Of a stretch of 64,000 bases of DNA, positions 1-8,185 are shown one piece after another. The position numbers and the translations under genes are program-made. The stretch spans positions 62,001 through 126,000 of the forward strand of contig NZ_JOBH01000010.1 of NCBI RefSeq assembly GCF_000717745.1. Direction: 5' to 3'. This DNA is from Streptomyces violens (GTDB lineage: Bacteria > Actinomycetota > Actinomycetes > Streptomycetales > Streptomycetaceae). Position 1 is the stretch's first letter. Each line of letters opens with the position of its first letter. The notes below the pieces were generated by a model. It made no database searches and was not told the origin of the DNA. It saw only the letters and a list, made by a program, of their open reading frames with translations.

Positions 1-537
1 GTCCGCTATGGGTACGGCCTTGGGGCGGCCGTCGTCGCACCGGACCGCGTACGTGCGGTCGTCGCCGTCGTCCAGCGGCTCGAACTCGATCGTCGCGACG
101 TCGGAGGGGCCTCGCTTCACGGAGTCCATGTGATAGCCCGACGCCGGGCTCCACACCGTGAGGTACACCGTGCCATCGGGGCGGCACTCGGCGGTGGCGC
201 TGCCCCCTGTGACATTCACGGTCCCCACCCGCGCAGGGGAGCCAGGAGACGAGGCCCCGCCCGAGGACGGCGTGGCGCCGTCGGAGGGCTTGCCGGACCC
301 GCCGGAATCGGGAGCGCCGGACTCGGAGGCACCGCTGCCCGGGTCCGAGGAGCCGGGAGGCTGCGCGGACGTACGCGCGGCCGCGAGCTTCTGGCGCACC
401 CCGTCGTCGTCGAGCGGCTCGGCCCGGCTGTTCCGCACCCCCATGTCGGTATTGGCCAGCGACCACGCGCCCAGCCCGCCCGCTCCCGCGAACGCGCAGA
501 CCCATACGGCGGTCACCACCGCGCTTCGCCACTTCAT
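1..537 (-). CDS. Membrane-anchored hypothetical protein, C-terminus cut off by window edge
   Basis: The frame is open from an ATG at 537 to the left edge, giving 179 visible codons. A clear AAAGGAGG ribosome binding site lies 8-10 nt upstream. The protein begins MKWRSAVVTAVWVCAFAGAG, a signal anchor or signal peptide at residues 3-25. A Ser/Gly/Pro-rich low-complexity linker (about residues 55-105) follows, and then a small domain beginning near VGTVNVTGGSATAECRPDG. The visible end reads towards VPIAD. I do not recognise the family. It looks like an exported or surface-tethered protein with a flexible spacer, divergent from the two-component pair. The missing C-terminus prevents a better call. 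Confidence 0.75.
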   Translation of the reverse strand, partial: MKWRSAVVTAVWVCAFAGAGGLGAWSLANTDMGVRNSRAEPLDDDGVRQKLAAARTSAQPPGSSDPGSGASESGAPDSGGSGKPSDGATPSSGGASSPGSPARVGTVNVTGGSATAECRPDGTVYLTVWSPASGYHMDSVKRGPSDVATIEFEPLDDGDDRTYAVRCDDGRPKAVPIAD

Positions 538-844
538 CGCGCGCCCCTCCTTTCCCTGCCTCATCGATGCCTCGTCCCGGCCTCGGTCTTTTCTCACTCT
601 GCCTGCTCGATCCGGCCCGCGTCGGTTTTCCACAGGCCGGATTTCACGGCCCGCCGCGATCACCGGCCTCGATCGGGTGAGCCGGTTGTCCACAGCGCCC
701 CGTCCACGGCTTCCGCGCCGCAGCGAGAGGGCGCGGACCAGGCACGATCCAGACTCCCGCACCGTTCCCTAACGTCCGGTTAAAGCGGTCCCAAAGCCTC
801 CGGCCGACCGCCCGGACGGAATCATTGCTGGTTACCGTGGCGAC
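538..844. other. Divergent intergenic region with two DnaA-box-like 9-mers
   Basis: This 307-bp gap separates the divergent left-edge gene from the response regulator. It contains an exact TTGTCCACA at 686-694, matching the Streptomyces DnaA-box consensus as I know it, and a near match TTTTCCACA at 627-635 in the same orientation. A TAAC-N5-GTTA inverted element at 770-782 lies about 65 bp before the regulator start and could be an autoregulatory site. I see no ORF with coding character here. Confidence 0.45.
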
Positions 845-1606
845 ATGTCCCACCTGCTCGTCGTCGAGGACGACCCCCAACTGCGCAGTGCGCTCGTGCG
901 GGCGCTGCGTGACCGCGGCCATGCCGTGGCCACCGCCGCGACCGGGATGTCCGGCCTCGACGCTGCCGTGACCGACCGCCCCGACCTCGTCGTCCTGGAC
1001 CTCGGCCTGCCCGACGTGGACGGCGCGCAGGTCCTGCGGATGCTGCGGGCGGTCAGCGATGTACCGATCATCGTCGCCACCGCGCGCGACGAGGAGGGCG
1101 ACATGGTCGCGGTGCTCGACGACGGCGCGGACGACTACATCGTCAAGCCGTTCGGCGCCGCACAGCTGGACGCGCGGATCAAGGCGGTACTGCGTCGGCT
1201 GGGCACCGCGGAGCCTGAGGCGCCGCTCCGGGTGGGCGGGCTGGTCCTGGACTCGGCGGCGCGCGAGGTCGTGCTGGACGGCGCGCCGCTGGATCTCACG
1301 CCCCGCGAGTTCGACCTGCTCCTGTACCTCGCCCGCCGCGCCGGCCAAGTGGTCTCGCGCCGGGAACTGCTCGCCGAGGTGTGGCAGCAGCCGCTCGGCG
1401 GCGCGGACAAGACGGTGGACGTCCATCTGTCCTGGCTGCGCCGCAAACTCGGCGAGACGGCCCAGAAGCCTCGGTATCTCCACACGGTCCGCACCGTGGG
1501 GGTCAAGCTCGCCGCCCCGGAGGAGGAGGCCGTCGCCGAGGACGAAGGCGGCACGAGTGATGTCGGTCGGGCCGGCGGGGCCAGCGGCCCGCGGATTCCG
1601 GAGTAG
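845..1606 (+). CDS. OmpR/PhoB-family response regulator
   Basis: 253 aa. The N-terminal receiver domain (residues 1-120) has the acidic pair VEDD at 7-10, a phospho-acceptor Asp52 in LDLGLP, the conserved Thr in VATARDE and the Lys in VKPFG. A C-terminal winged-helix DNA-binding domain (about 128-232) carries LTPREFDLLLYLARRAG and the recognition-helix region TVDVHLSWLRRKLGE. A short Glu-rich tail follows. Only 5 nt separate it from the histidine kinase gene, so they form one operon and the kinase is its expected partner. The start has no strong ribosome binding site, but the frame begins correctly at the first receiver strand. The targets are unknown; the nearby DUF4956-VTC operon is a candidate. 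Confidence 0.93.
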   Translation: MSHLLVVEDDPQLRSALVRALRDRGHAVATAATGMSGLDAAVTDRPDLVVLDLGLPDVDGAQVLRMLRAVSDVPIIVATARDEEGDMVAVLDDGADDYIVKPFGAAQLDARIKAVLRRLGTAEPEAPLRVGGLVLDSAAREVVLDGAPLDLTPREFDLLLYLARRAGQVVSRRELLAEVWQQPLGGADKTVDVHLSWLRRKLGETAQKPRYLHTVRTVGVKLAAPEEEAVAEDEGGTSDVGRAGGASGPRIPE

Positions 1607-1611
1607 TTCCG

Positions 1612-3087
1612 ATGCGTCTCCGGATTCTTCTGGTCACGGCCGTGACCACCGCTCTCGTCCTCGCCACGCTCCTGGTGCCGCTCGCCCTGCTCACCCGTAG
1701 TCACGCCGCGGACCGGGCCACCGCGGACGCCACCGCCCGCGCGCAGTCGCTGGCCGCGGGCATCGGTACCGCGCTGGCGCACCCCGGCCCCGGGGGCAGC
1801 CGGGCCACCGCCGCGTCTCTCGTGACGGCCGCCAACGGCGCGGATCTCCCGCGTACTTCGGTGATCCTCGCCGACGGGACCGTGCTGGGCCCGCCGGCGC
1901 AGGTCACGGACGCCGTGCGCCTGGCGCGTTACGGGCGTGCGTTCGCGTACGCGCCCCCTGAGGGCGGCCAGACCGTACTGGTACCGGTACAGGGCACGTC
2001 GGGCGGCACCGCCGTCGTCCATGTCGCGCTGACGGACACGCAGTTGTATGCGGGAACGCTCCCATCGTGGCTGGCCTTCGCCGGACTCGGCGCCGGGTTG
2101 GTGCTCCTCGGTCTGCTGGTCGCCGACCGGCTGGGCGCGCGCCTGGTCGGCTCGACACAGCGGCTCGCGAAGGTCGCCGACCGGCTGGCGGCCGGCGATC
2201 TGACCGCACGCGCGGAGCCGGACGGACCACCGGAGCTGCGCCTGGTGGCCGGCCAGCTCAACCACCTTGCCGGCCGGATCGAAGGGTTCCTCACCGCTGA
2301 GCGGGAGAACGCAGCCGACCTTGCGCACCGCCTCCGCACCCCGGTCGCCGCGCTTCGCCTTGATGCGGAGGGGCTGCGCGACCCGGCCGAGGCGGAGCGG
2401 ATCGCGGCGGACGTGGCGGCACTGGAGCGCAGCGTGGACGAGGTCATCCGTACGGCGCGCAAGCCACTGCGGGACGCCACGGGCCTCAATGGCGCGGGCG
2501 GCCCGTCCCGTGGCGGGGCCGGTGAACCGTCCGCCGACCTGACCGCGGTGGCGCGTGAACGGGCGGACTTCTGGCGCCCGTTGGCCGAGGACCAGGGGCG
2601 CACGCTGGACTTTCACGCTCCCGATGCGCCGGTGTACGTCCGGGCGGACGAAGCGGAGCTGGCAGCGGCGGTCGACGCCCTCATCGGCAACGTCTTCGAC
2701 CACACCCCGGAAGGCGTGGGCATGCGCCTGTCCGTGTCGGCCGCGGCCGGCCAGGAGCCCGGGGGCAGTACTGCGGACGGGGCGGGCGCCGGCTCCGCAC
2801 CCGGGCGCGCGAGCGGGCGTACGGGCCCGGATGCGGCCGATCGCACCGGCGGCCTGCTGGTCATAGAGGACGACGGGCCCGGCTTCCCGGAAGGACACGT
2901 CCCGCAGCGGGGCAAGAGCGGCGGCGGCTCCACCGGTCTCGGCCTGGACATCGTCCGCCGGGTCGCGGAGGAGTCCGGCGGCCGCACGGAGCTGACCACC
3001 GCGCGGCGGGCGAGCGGCGGGGAAGACACCCCGGGCACCGGCCGGGGCGCCCGCGTGGAGGCGCATCTCGGGGGACCATCGGCGTAG
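1612..3087 (+). CDS. Membrane sensor histidine kinase, partner of the OmpR-type regulator
   Basis: 491 aa. Transmembrane helix 1 spans about residues 5-27, an extracytoplasmic sensor segment about 30-150, transmembrane helix 2 about 152-172, and a HAMP linker about 173-225. The phospho-acceptor is His239 in LAHRLRTPVAAL, an HRLRTP variant of the H-box. The ATPase domain has Asn360 (IGNVFDHTPEG), a G1 box DDGPGF at 420-425 and a G2 box TGLGLDIV at 441-448. A low-complexity Gly/Ala insertion at about 380-412 sits between the N and G1 boxes and makes the ATPase lid unusually long. It is co-transcribed with the upstream regulator. The ligand is unknown. Confidence 0.92.
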   Translation: MRLRILLVTAVTTALVLATLLVPLALLTRSHAADRATADATARAQSLAAGIGTALAHPGPGGSRATAASLVTAANGADLPRTSVILADGTVLGPPAQVTDAVRLARYGRAFAYAPPEGGQTVLVPVQGTSGGTAVVHVALTDTQLYAGTLPSWLAFAGLGAGLVLLGLLVADRLGARLVGSTQRLAKVADRLAAGDLTARAEPDGPPELRLVAGQLNHLAGRIEGFLTAERENAADLAHRLRTPVAALRLDAEGLRDPAEAERIAADVAALERSVDEVIRTARKPLRDATGLNGAGGPSRGGAGEPSADLTAVARERADFWRPLAEDQGRTLDFHAPDAPVYVRADEAELAAAVDALIGNVFDHTPEGVGMRLSVSAAAGQEPGGSTADGAGAGSAPGRASGRTGPDAADRTGGLLVIEDDGPGFPEGHVPQRGKSGGGSTGLGLDIVRRVAEESGGRTELTTARRASGGEDTPGTGRGARVEAHLGGPSA

Positions 3088-3101
3088 CGGCGGTGTGGGC
3101 T

Positions 3102-3188
3102 GGTGCACGCCGCCGGTGGGGCCGGTCCACGCCGCCAGTGGCGGCCGGTACGCGCCGCCGTTGGGGCCGGTACACCCCGTCGGCGGCC
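3102..3188. repeat. Intergenic tandem repeat, about four units of 20-23 bp
   Basis: Between the convergent kinase and VTC genes, units starting GGTGCACGCCGCC, GGTCCACGCCGCC, GGTACGCGCCGCC and GGTACACCCC follow head to tail (starts 3102, 3124, 3147 and 3169). The period is about two helical turns. No simple single-stem terminator is apparent. The repeat may form a degenerate bidirectional terminator or be a replication-slippage product. Confidence 0.7.
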
Positions 3189-3215
3189 TGACAGTCCCAC
3201 CGTTCCTCCGCGCCC

Positions 3216-4022
3216 TCAGGCCGCGTACGGCTCGGTCGGGGTGAAGACCCGCCGGGTGGCGCGGCGCCAGGTGTTCGCGGTGAGGTCGGGCCGGAGGGCC
3301 GAGAGCGCGCCGCAGTACTTGGTGAATTCGGCCGGGCGGACGCCGTAACCGTGCAGCAGACGGTCGGTCTCGGTCAGATGCCCATCTGTTTTGGACTCGA
3401 CGAGCACCAGACCCCCATCGGCACGGACCGAACGCCCGGTGCGCGGATCGCGGCAGACCATGCCCGCATCGCACGTGATGCGCTGGCCGTCCGCCACGAA
3501 GGTCGCGCGCTGGTAGTCGGTGACGAGCGAGGTGGCGAGGTCCGTGGGGGCCGCCATGTCGTACGTACGGCGCAGCACGGAGGCGAGGAACTCGCGCGGG
3601 GCCTGGTCCAGCGCGGTGTCGCCGGGCAGCATCGGCTGCCGGAACTTCACCGTCTCCCCGCGCCCGCTCTTGAGCTTGATCTCGAACTGACGCTCGCCGG
3701 TGTCCTCGTACAGCCGCTCCCGGATCTTGTAGCGGAGCCGCCGCCCCTGCCGGTGATCGTGGAAGGCACGCAGGTCGGGCGTGTCGTAGTACACGGAGTT
3801 GTACCGGAACCAGCGGCGGCCGTTGATGCACAGCGACTTGAACGGGCCGCCGGGGCGCTTCGGGTCGGTCAGCCGGGCCGCGAAGTCGGCGAAGACCTCG
3901 ATCGGTACGAGATAGCTGTTGTCGTGGCGGGCCAGCAGCTCGGCGCGGGCCTGCACCTCGGCGAGGGTGATGGGATGCGCGGCCAGCGCGGCGCGCCCGA
4001 TGGCACGTACGGCGGGGTTCAC
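3216..4022 (-). CDS. VTC-domain protein (polyphosphate-polymerase-like)
   Basis: 268 aa from a GTG at 4022, preceded by AAGGAG. The GTG overlaps the stop of the DUF4956 gene as GTGA, so translation is probably coupled. The fold signature is that of the VTC (CYTH/TTM-like tunnel) family. It has basic and acidic strand motifs lining the tunnel, including FEIKLKSGRGETVKFR (about residues 120-135), RLRYKIRERLY and a terminal LVLVESKTDG. An ETD-type Glu-rich ending is consistent with metal binding. Yeast Vtc4 makes polyphosphate from ATP. Bacterial homologues usually sit beside DUF4956 membrane proteins, exactly as here. Polyphosphate synthesis or binding at the membrane is therefore an inference from family and neighbourhood, not proven. 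Confidence 0.85.
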   Translation of the reverse strand: MNPAVRAIGRAALAAHPITLAEVQARAELLARHDNSYLVPIEVFADFAARLTDPKRPGGPFKSLCINGRRWFRYNSVYYDTPDLRAFHDHRQGRRLRYKIRERLYEDTGERQFEIKLKSGRGETVKFRQPMLPGDTALDQAPREFLASVLRRTYDMAAPTDLATSLVTDYQRATFVADGQRITCDAGMVCRDPRTGRSVRADGGLVLVESKTDGHLTETDRLLHGYGVRPAEFTKYCGALSALRPDLTANTWRRATRRVFTPTEPYAA

Positions 4023-4726
4023 ACGGTCTCCTTCGAGGCGTCGGCGGTACGTCCGGAGGGGAGGTCGGTGGTGCGATCGGCGCGGCGCGGGGCGGTGGTG
4101 TCCGCGAACGCCTTCTGGGAAGTCCTGTGGGACGTCTCGTGAGGCGTACGAGCGGCAACGACGGAACGTTCCATCTCGCGGTAGCGGACGTCCACGACGG
4201 TCACGTCCCGGACAAAGTCCACCTGCTTGACGGTCCAGTCGAGCGGCTCGCCCACCCGGCGGGCCAGATCGGCGCGGAGGGCGGCCGGATCCGCGTGCAC
4301 GGTGTCGAGCGTGACGACCGTGCGCCGGCTGCGGGTCAGCAGCTTGGGGTGGTCGGCGCACCAGATGACGAAGAGCAGCAGCACGGCGAAGATCGCGGCG
4401 AAGCCCAGCTCCAGCTGCGGCAGGCCGCACAGCAGGCCCAGGACGAGGGTGGTGAAGTAGTACGCCACCTCCTCGTGCTGGATGGAGTCCGACCGCAGCC
4501 GGATGATCGAGAGCACGCCGAACAGGCCGAAGGCCAGCGCCGTACCGCCGCTCCCGTTGACTCTCGCGAGCGCCGCGACGACCGAGAAAAGGGCGACGTT
4601 GAGCGCGAGGTAGGCCGGCACGAGGTCCCGCCGCCGGTGCCGCGGGTAGTAGACGGCGAATGTCAGCGCGCACACCGCGGCCAGGTCGAGCCCGAGATGG
4701 GCGGCCAGCTGTCCGAAAGTGATCAT
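4019..4726 (-). CDS. DUF4956 multipass membrane protein
   Basis: 235 aa with about four to five hydrophobic segments in the first 130 residues, among them LAAVCALTFAVYY, LALNVALFSVVAALA, LVLGLLCGLPQL and FAAIFAVLLLFVIWCAD. Between them lies the family signature FGLFGVLSIIRLRSDSIQHEEVAYYF. The C-terminal 100 residues are a soluble cytoplasmic domain. The gene is followed by the VTC gene with a 4-nt GTGA overlap, a pairing widely seen for this family, so the two products probably form one membrane complex. Function is unproven. A role in polyphosphate handling or surface assembly is suggested only by the partner. Confidence 0.85.
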   Translation of the reverse strand: MITFGQLAAHLGLDLAAVCALTFAVYYPRHRRRDLVPAYLALNVALFSVVAALARVNGSGGTALAFGLFGVLSIIRLRSDSIQHEEVAYYFTTLVLGLLCGLPQLELGFAAIFAVLLLFVIWCADHPKLLTRSRRTVVTLDTVHADPAALRADLARRVGEPLDWTVKQVDFVRDVTVVDVRYREMERSVVAARTPHETSHRTSQKAFADTTAPRRADRTTDLPSGRTADASKETV

Positions 4727-5092
4727 TGCTTTCCCTGTCCGGTCACGGGTGGCCGACCTGCCCGGTGGCCACGTTTCCTGCGATTCGCTCCCCTGGCGTG
4801 GCGCAGCGCGGCACGGCGACGGCGGGAGGCACAGGAAAAACGTAGGAACCGGAGGGTTAAGCGCGCCCCTCTCGAGCGTTAAGGAAGGCGTTGGCGAGAG
4901 CGGAAGCAGGTGCCGGGTGAGGCGTCGCGCGTACGCCGCCCATGCCTCCCCTCCGACGCTGCGGTTTCTTCCGACTCACCCACTCCATCTCCCCCTTACG
5001 GCTACTCTCACCACACGCAGCTCTGCCGTGCCGCGACTGCCTGCATGGAGCCGGGCCGTGCGCAGCCGTATGCCGTCGCAGGGGGATGCCGT
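4727..5092. promoter_or_regulatory. Divergent promoter region with a GTTAAG direct repeat
   Basis: This 366-bp gap separates the divergent DUF4956-VTC operon and the PI-PLC-like gene. GTTAAG occurs at 4856-4861 and again at 4878-4883, spaced 22 bp start to start, a geometry typical of OmpR-family binding sites. A similar GTTAAAG occurs upstream of the two-component pair at 779-785. No convincing ORF was found. The region presumably holds promoters for both directions. A link to the adjacent regulator is inference. Confidence 0.35.
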
Positions 5093-6082
5093 ATGTCCAT
5101 GAGTCGTCGAGGCTTTGTCACCGCGGCCGTGGGCGGGTCCGCCGCCGCCCTGCTCGTTCCCGGAGCGTCCGCACGCGCGCTGACGGCCCCCACCACCCCG
5201 TCCGCCGGCCGCTTCTCCGCGGCGGCCGACCCCGCCCGGTGGATGGCCGCGCTGCCCGACAGTGCCCCGCTGACCCGGCTGACCATCCCCGGTACGCACG
5301 ACACCTGCGCCACCGACCCGATGAACGGCACGGAGTGGTCGCACACCCAGAACATGGGCATACCGGAGCAACTACGGCGCGGGATACGGTTTTTCGACAT
5401 CCGCTGCGGCGAGCCGCCCTCGGACGTGCCCGACGAACTCGGCATCTATCACGCGTCGTACTACCAGGACATCACCTTCAACACCGTCCTCGATCAGTGC
5501 CGCGACTTCCTGCGGGCTTCCCCGGGCGAAACCGTGCTGATGCGCGTCAAGAACGAGCACGGGCTGACCGATGCGCAGCTCAGTGCCAAGTTCGGCGAGT
5601 ATCTGGGAGCCAAGGGATACGGCGATCTCTTCCTCATCGAGCCCGCACTTCCGGCGCTCGGCGCGGCGCGCGGCAAGGTCGTCCTCATCACGCAGTTCGC
5701 CTCCGGACTGCGCGCACCGGCCTGGCCCGCGGGCGACAACGGCACCTTCTCCAACGAGTGGTTCGAGCTGCAGGACCACTACGCGACGTCCGTCGACACC
5801 AAACGGCAGGACATTCTTCGGCACTTCGACGCCGCGACGGCCCATCAGGACTCCGGTCGGCTCTACCTCAACTTCGCCAGCCTCGCTCCGGACGCCGCCA
5901 ACGGCTTCCGCTGGCCCAAGCACCTCGCCGACGCGGTCATGCCGGCCGTCCTGGACTACCTCGACGGCCACCCGCAGCCCGGTGCCCACCTCGGGGTCGT
6001 GGTCATGGACTTCCCCGAATTCCACTCCCCTGCCACCGAGTCGCTCATCGCCCGCAATTTCCCCGCGGCGGCGTTTTCCTGA
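5093..6082 (+). CDS. Tat-exported phosphatidylinositol-specific phospholipase C-like protein
   Basis: 329 aa from the ATG at 5093; a second ATG at 5099 is also possible. The N-terminus MSMSRRGFVTAAVGG is a textbook twin-arginine signal, with a likely cleavage after an Ala-rich stretch near residue 30. The PI-PLC X-box is clear. IPGTHDTC supplies His69, GIRFFDIRCG supplies the Asp/Arg pair (102/104), and the next strand GIYHASYY supplies His120. These match the two-histidine general acid-base arrangement of the bacterial enzymes, which cleave PI by phosphotransfer without calcium. VLMRVKNEHG is a further family motif. It should be a secreted phosphodiesterase acting on PI or GPI-like lipids. 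The substrate was not established here. Confidence 0.85.
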   Translation: MSMSRRGFVTAAVGGSAAALLVPGASARALTAPTTPSAGRFSAAADPARWMAALPDSAPLTRLTIPGTHDTCATDPMNGTEWSHTQNMGIPEQLRRGIRFFDIRCGEPPSDVPDELGIYHASYYQDITFNTVLDQCRDFLRASPGETVLMRVKNEHGLTDAQLSAKFGEYLGAKGYGDLFLIEPALPALGAARGKVVLITQFASGLRAPAWPAGDNGTFSNEWFELQDHYATSVDTKRQDILRHFDAATAHQDSGRLYLNFASLAPDAANGFRWPKHLADAVMPAVLDYLDGHPQPGAHLGVVVMDFPEFHSPATESLIARNFPAAAFS

Positions 6083-6299
6083 TCCGGTCTCAGCCAGAGC
6101 CCCCATGTCATCCCCCGTTCGCGAACCCTCACTTCGCATGACCCATCACTCTGTGTGACGAACGGGCCGACTCGATCGTTCCCGCCTCGTGACGCCCCGG
6201 CTGCCACCGTGCGATCCCCCGCGGCCTACGCTCGGCTGACGATGCCGGAACGGCACGAGACGCGTCGGCAACGGCAGAGCAACGGGGAGGGTGCCGAGC

Positions 6300-8135
6300 A
6301 TGGACGGCCTCAAGGGACTGACCGCCGAGGACCCGAGGACGATCGGCGACTACCGCCTGCTCGGCCGGCTGGGCACCGGCGGCATGGGGCGGGTCTACCT
6401 CGCGCGTTCCGAAGGCGGGCGGACCGTGGCCGTGAAGCTGGTGAAGGCCGAACTGGCGGTCGAGCAGGAATTCCGGGACCGGTTCCGGGCCGAGGTCGAG
6501 GCGGCGCGCCGGGTGGGCGGCCGGTGGACCGCTCCCGTACTGGACGCCGACACCGAAGCACAGGTGCCGTGGGTGGCGACCGGGTACATCGCGGGCCCGT
6601 CGCTGAGCGAGGTCGTGGAGGGCACGTACGGGCCGCTTCCGGAGTACTCGGTCAAGCGGCTCGCCTACGGGCTGTCCAGCGCGCTGCTCGACATCCACGG
6701 CGTCGGCCTGGTGCACCGCGACCTCAAGCCGTCCAACGTCCTGCTGACCATCGACGGTCCGCGCGTGATCGACTTCGGCATCGCGCGGGCGCTGGACGCG
6801 GTGAGCGAGCACACCCAGACGCAGGCGGGCATGGTCGTCGGCTCGCCGAGCTTCATGTCGCCCGAGCAGGTGCGCGGCGAACGGATCACGCCGGCCAGCG
6901 ACGTCTTCTGCCTGGGCTCGGTGCTCGCGTACGCGGCCTCCGGACGGATGCCCTTCGGATCGCTCGTCTCGGGTGTGCACTCCGTGATGTTCCGCGTCGC
7001 CGAGTCCGACCCCGACCTGGACGGCGTACCGGAGGCCTTGCGGGAGCTGATCGGCGGCTGCCTCTCGAAGAGCGCGGCGGAGCGGCCGGCCCCGGAAGAG
7101 CTCATCTCCGTGATCGGCCCGGTGAGCAGCGGCGGAGCGGCCGCGCCCTGGCTGCCGGCCGAGCTCATCGCCCGGCTGGGGCAGCACGCCGTACAGCTGC
7201 TGGACACGGACACGCCGCCTTCGGGGCAGCGGGCGCGCCCGGGGCGCGCGGAACCGCCCACCACGATCCTGCCGGCGGGATCGGGGTCGGGGTCGGGGTA
7301 CGGACCAGCAGCGAGTACGGGCTCCGACAGCGCCCCCGTGCCCGCACCGGCCCGTCGGCGCCGCTGGCCCCTCGCCCTCGGGGCCGTCGCCGTGGTGATC
7401 GCCGCGGCCGGTGTCGCGGCAGTCGCCGTGCCCGCGCTGGGCGGCGGTGCGCAGGACGAGGGCGGCTCGGACATCCCGGCCGACTACGTGGGCACCTGGA
7501 CCGGCGATGTGGAGCGGGACGGGGTGCCCACGGGGCAGCAGCGGCGCTTCGTGATCTCGCACGGGAGCGTCGGCGAGGTGGTCGCCAACAGCATCAGCCT
7601 CGGCGCCACCTACCAGTGCAAGAGCGACGGGAAGCTGGTCTCGGTCTCGGCCGCCGAGGGGCTGCGGCTGGACACCACCGTGGTGAAGTCCACACCCGAA
7701 GGACGCTGCTCGGCACTGGGCGAGCACAGCCTCAAGAGGGGGCCGCAGAAGAACACCCTCGTATGGAGCGCGGCAGGGCGTACTGCAACGCTGCGCCCCG
7801 CGGGCCACGAGGTGGTGCCCACGGCGTACCTCGGCACCTGGGAGCGCCCGAACGCGGACGGTGTGGGCACCCAGCGGGTGACGATCGAGCGCACTCCGGT
7901 GGGCAGCCCCGCCGTGACGATCGACGTGCAGGGCAGCGGCGGGCACTGCACGGCGCGCGCGGACTTCTACTCGGCCGAAGGGAAGCTCTCCGTCGGCCCC
8001 TCCGTGGTGCAGCGCCCCGCACCGGGATGCGCGGCCAGCAGTTCGTCCCTCTTCAGGATCGCGGGTGACGGCTCCCTGGTGCGCGAGTTCCGCGGAAACG
8101 ACAAGCAGCCGCGTACCTACACGAAGGTGCAGTGA
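6300..8135 (+). CDS. Transmembrane Ser/Thr protein kinase (PknB-type) with duplicated extracellular domain
   Basis: 611 aa from the ATG at 6300, chosen over the GTG at 6291 because GGGGAGG lies 9 nt before it. The kinase domain (about residues 15-275) has the glycine loop LGTGGMGRVYLA, Lys46 in VAVKLVK, HRDLKPSN (139-146), DFG (158-160) and a MSPEQ P+1-side motif, so it should be active. A Pro/Gly-rich linker (about 310-355) precedes a single transmembrane helix rich in Ala/Val (about 360-385). The exported half contains two related units, beginning YVGTWTGDVERDG and YLGTWERPNADG, each with a cysteine pair. It lacks PASTA repeats. It has no adjacent phosphatase. The extracellular unit may sense a ligand. 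Confidence 0.92.
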   Translation: MDGLKGLTAEDPRTIGDYRLLGRLGTGGMGRVYLARSEGGRTVAVKLVKAELAVEQEFRDRFRAEVEAARRVGGRWTAPVLDADTEAQVPWVATGYIAGPSLSEVVEGTYGPLPEYSVKRLAYGLSSALLDIHGVGLVHRDLKPSNVLLTIDGPRVIDFGIARALDAVSEHTQTQAGMVVGSPSFMSPEQVRGERITPASDVFCLGSVLAYAASGRMPFGSLVSGVHSVMFRVAESDPDLDGVPEALRELIGGCLSKSAAERPAPEELISVIGPVSSGGAAAPWLPAELIARLGQHAVQLLDTDTPPSGQRARPGRAEPPTTILPAGSGSGSGYGPAASTGSDSAPVPAPARRRRWPLALGAVAVVIAAAGVAAVAVPALGGGAQDEGGSDIPADYVGTWTGDVERDGVPTGQQRRFVISHGSVGEVVANSISLGATYQCKSDGKLVSVSAAEGLRLDTTVVKSTPEGRCSALGEHSLKRGPQKNTLVWSAAGRTATLRPAGHEVVPTAYLGTWERPNADGVGTQRVTIERTPVGSPAVTIDVQGSGGHCTARADFYSAEGKLSVGPSVVQRPAPGCAASSSSLFRIAGDGSLVREFRGNDKQPRTYTKVQ

Positions 8136-8159
8136 ACGCGGCTGCTGACCGTCGCGGTC

Positions 8160-8174
8160 GGCCCCTACGGGGCC
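8160..8174. terminator. Short hairpin between convergent kinase and purA genes
   Basis: GGCCCC at 8160-8165 pairs with GGGGCC at 8169-8174 around a 3-nt loop. A second small stem GACCG/CGGTC lies just to its left. The location between two convergent 3' ends fits a bidirectional terminator, though no U-tract follows. Confidence 0.45.
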
Positions 8175-8185
8175 TGACGCACGCC

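Noticed and set aside
1135..4158. A 1007-codon open frame on the minus strand
   Set aside because: It runs antisense through the two-component genes and out of frame with the VTC gene, with Arg/Pro/Ala-rich nonsense composition. High-GC sequences give long antisense frames by chance.
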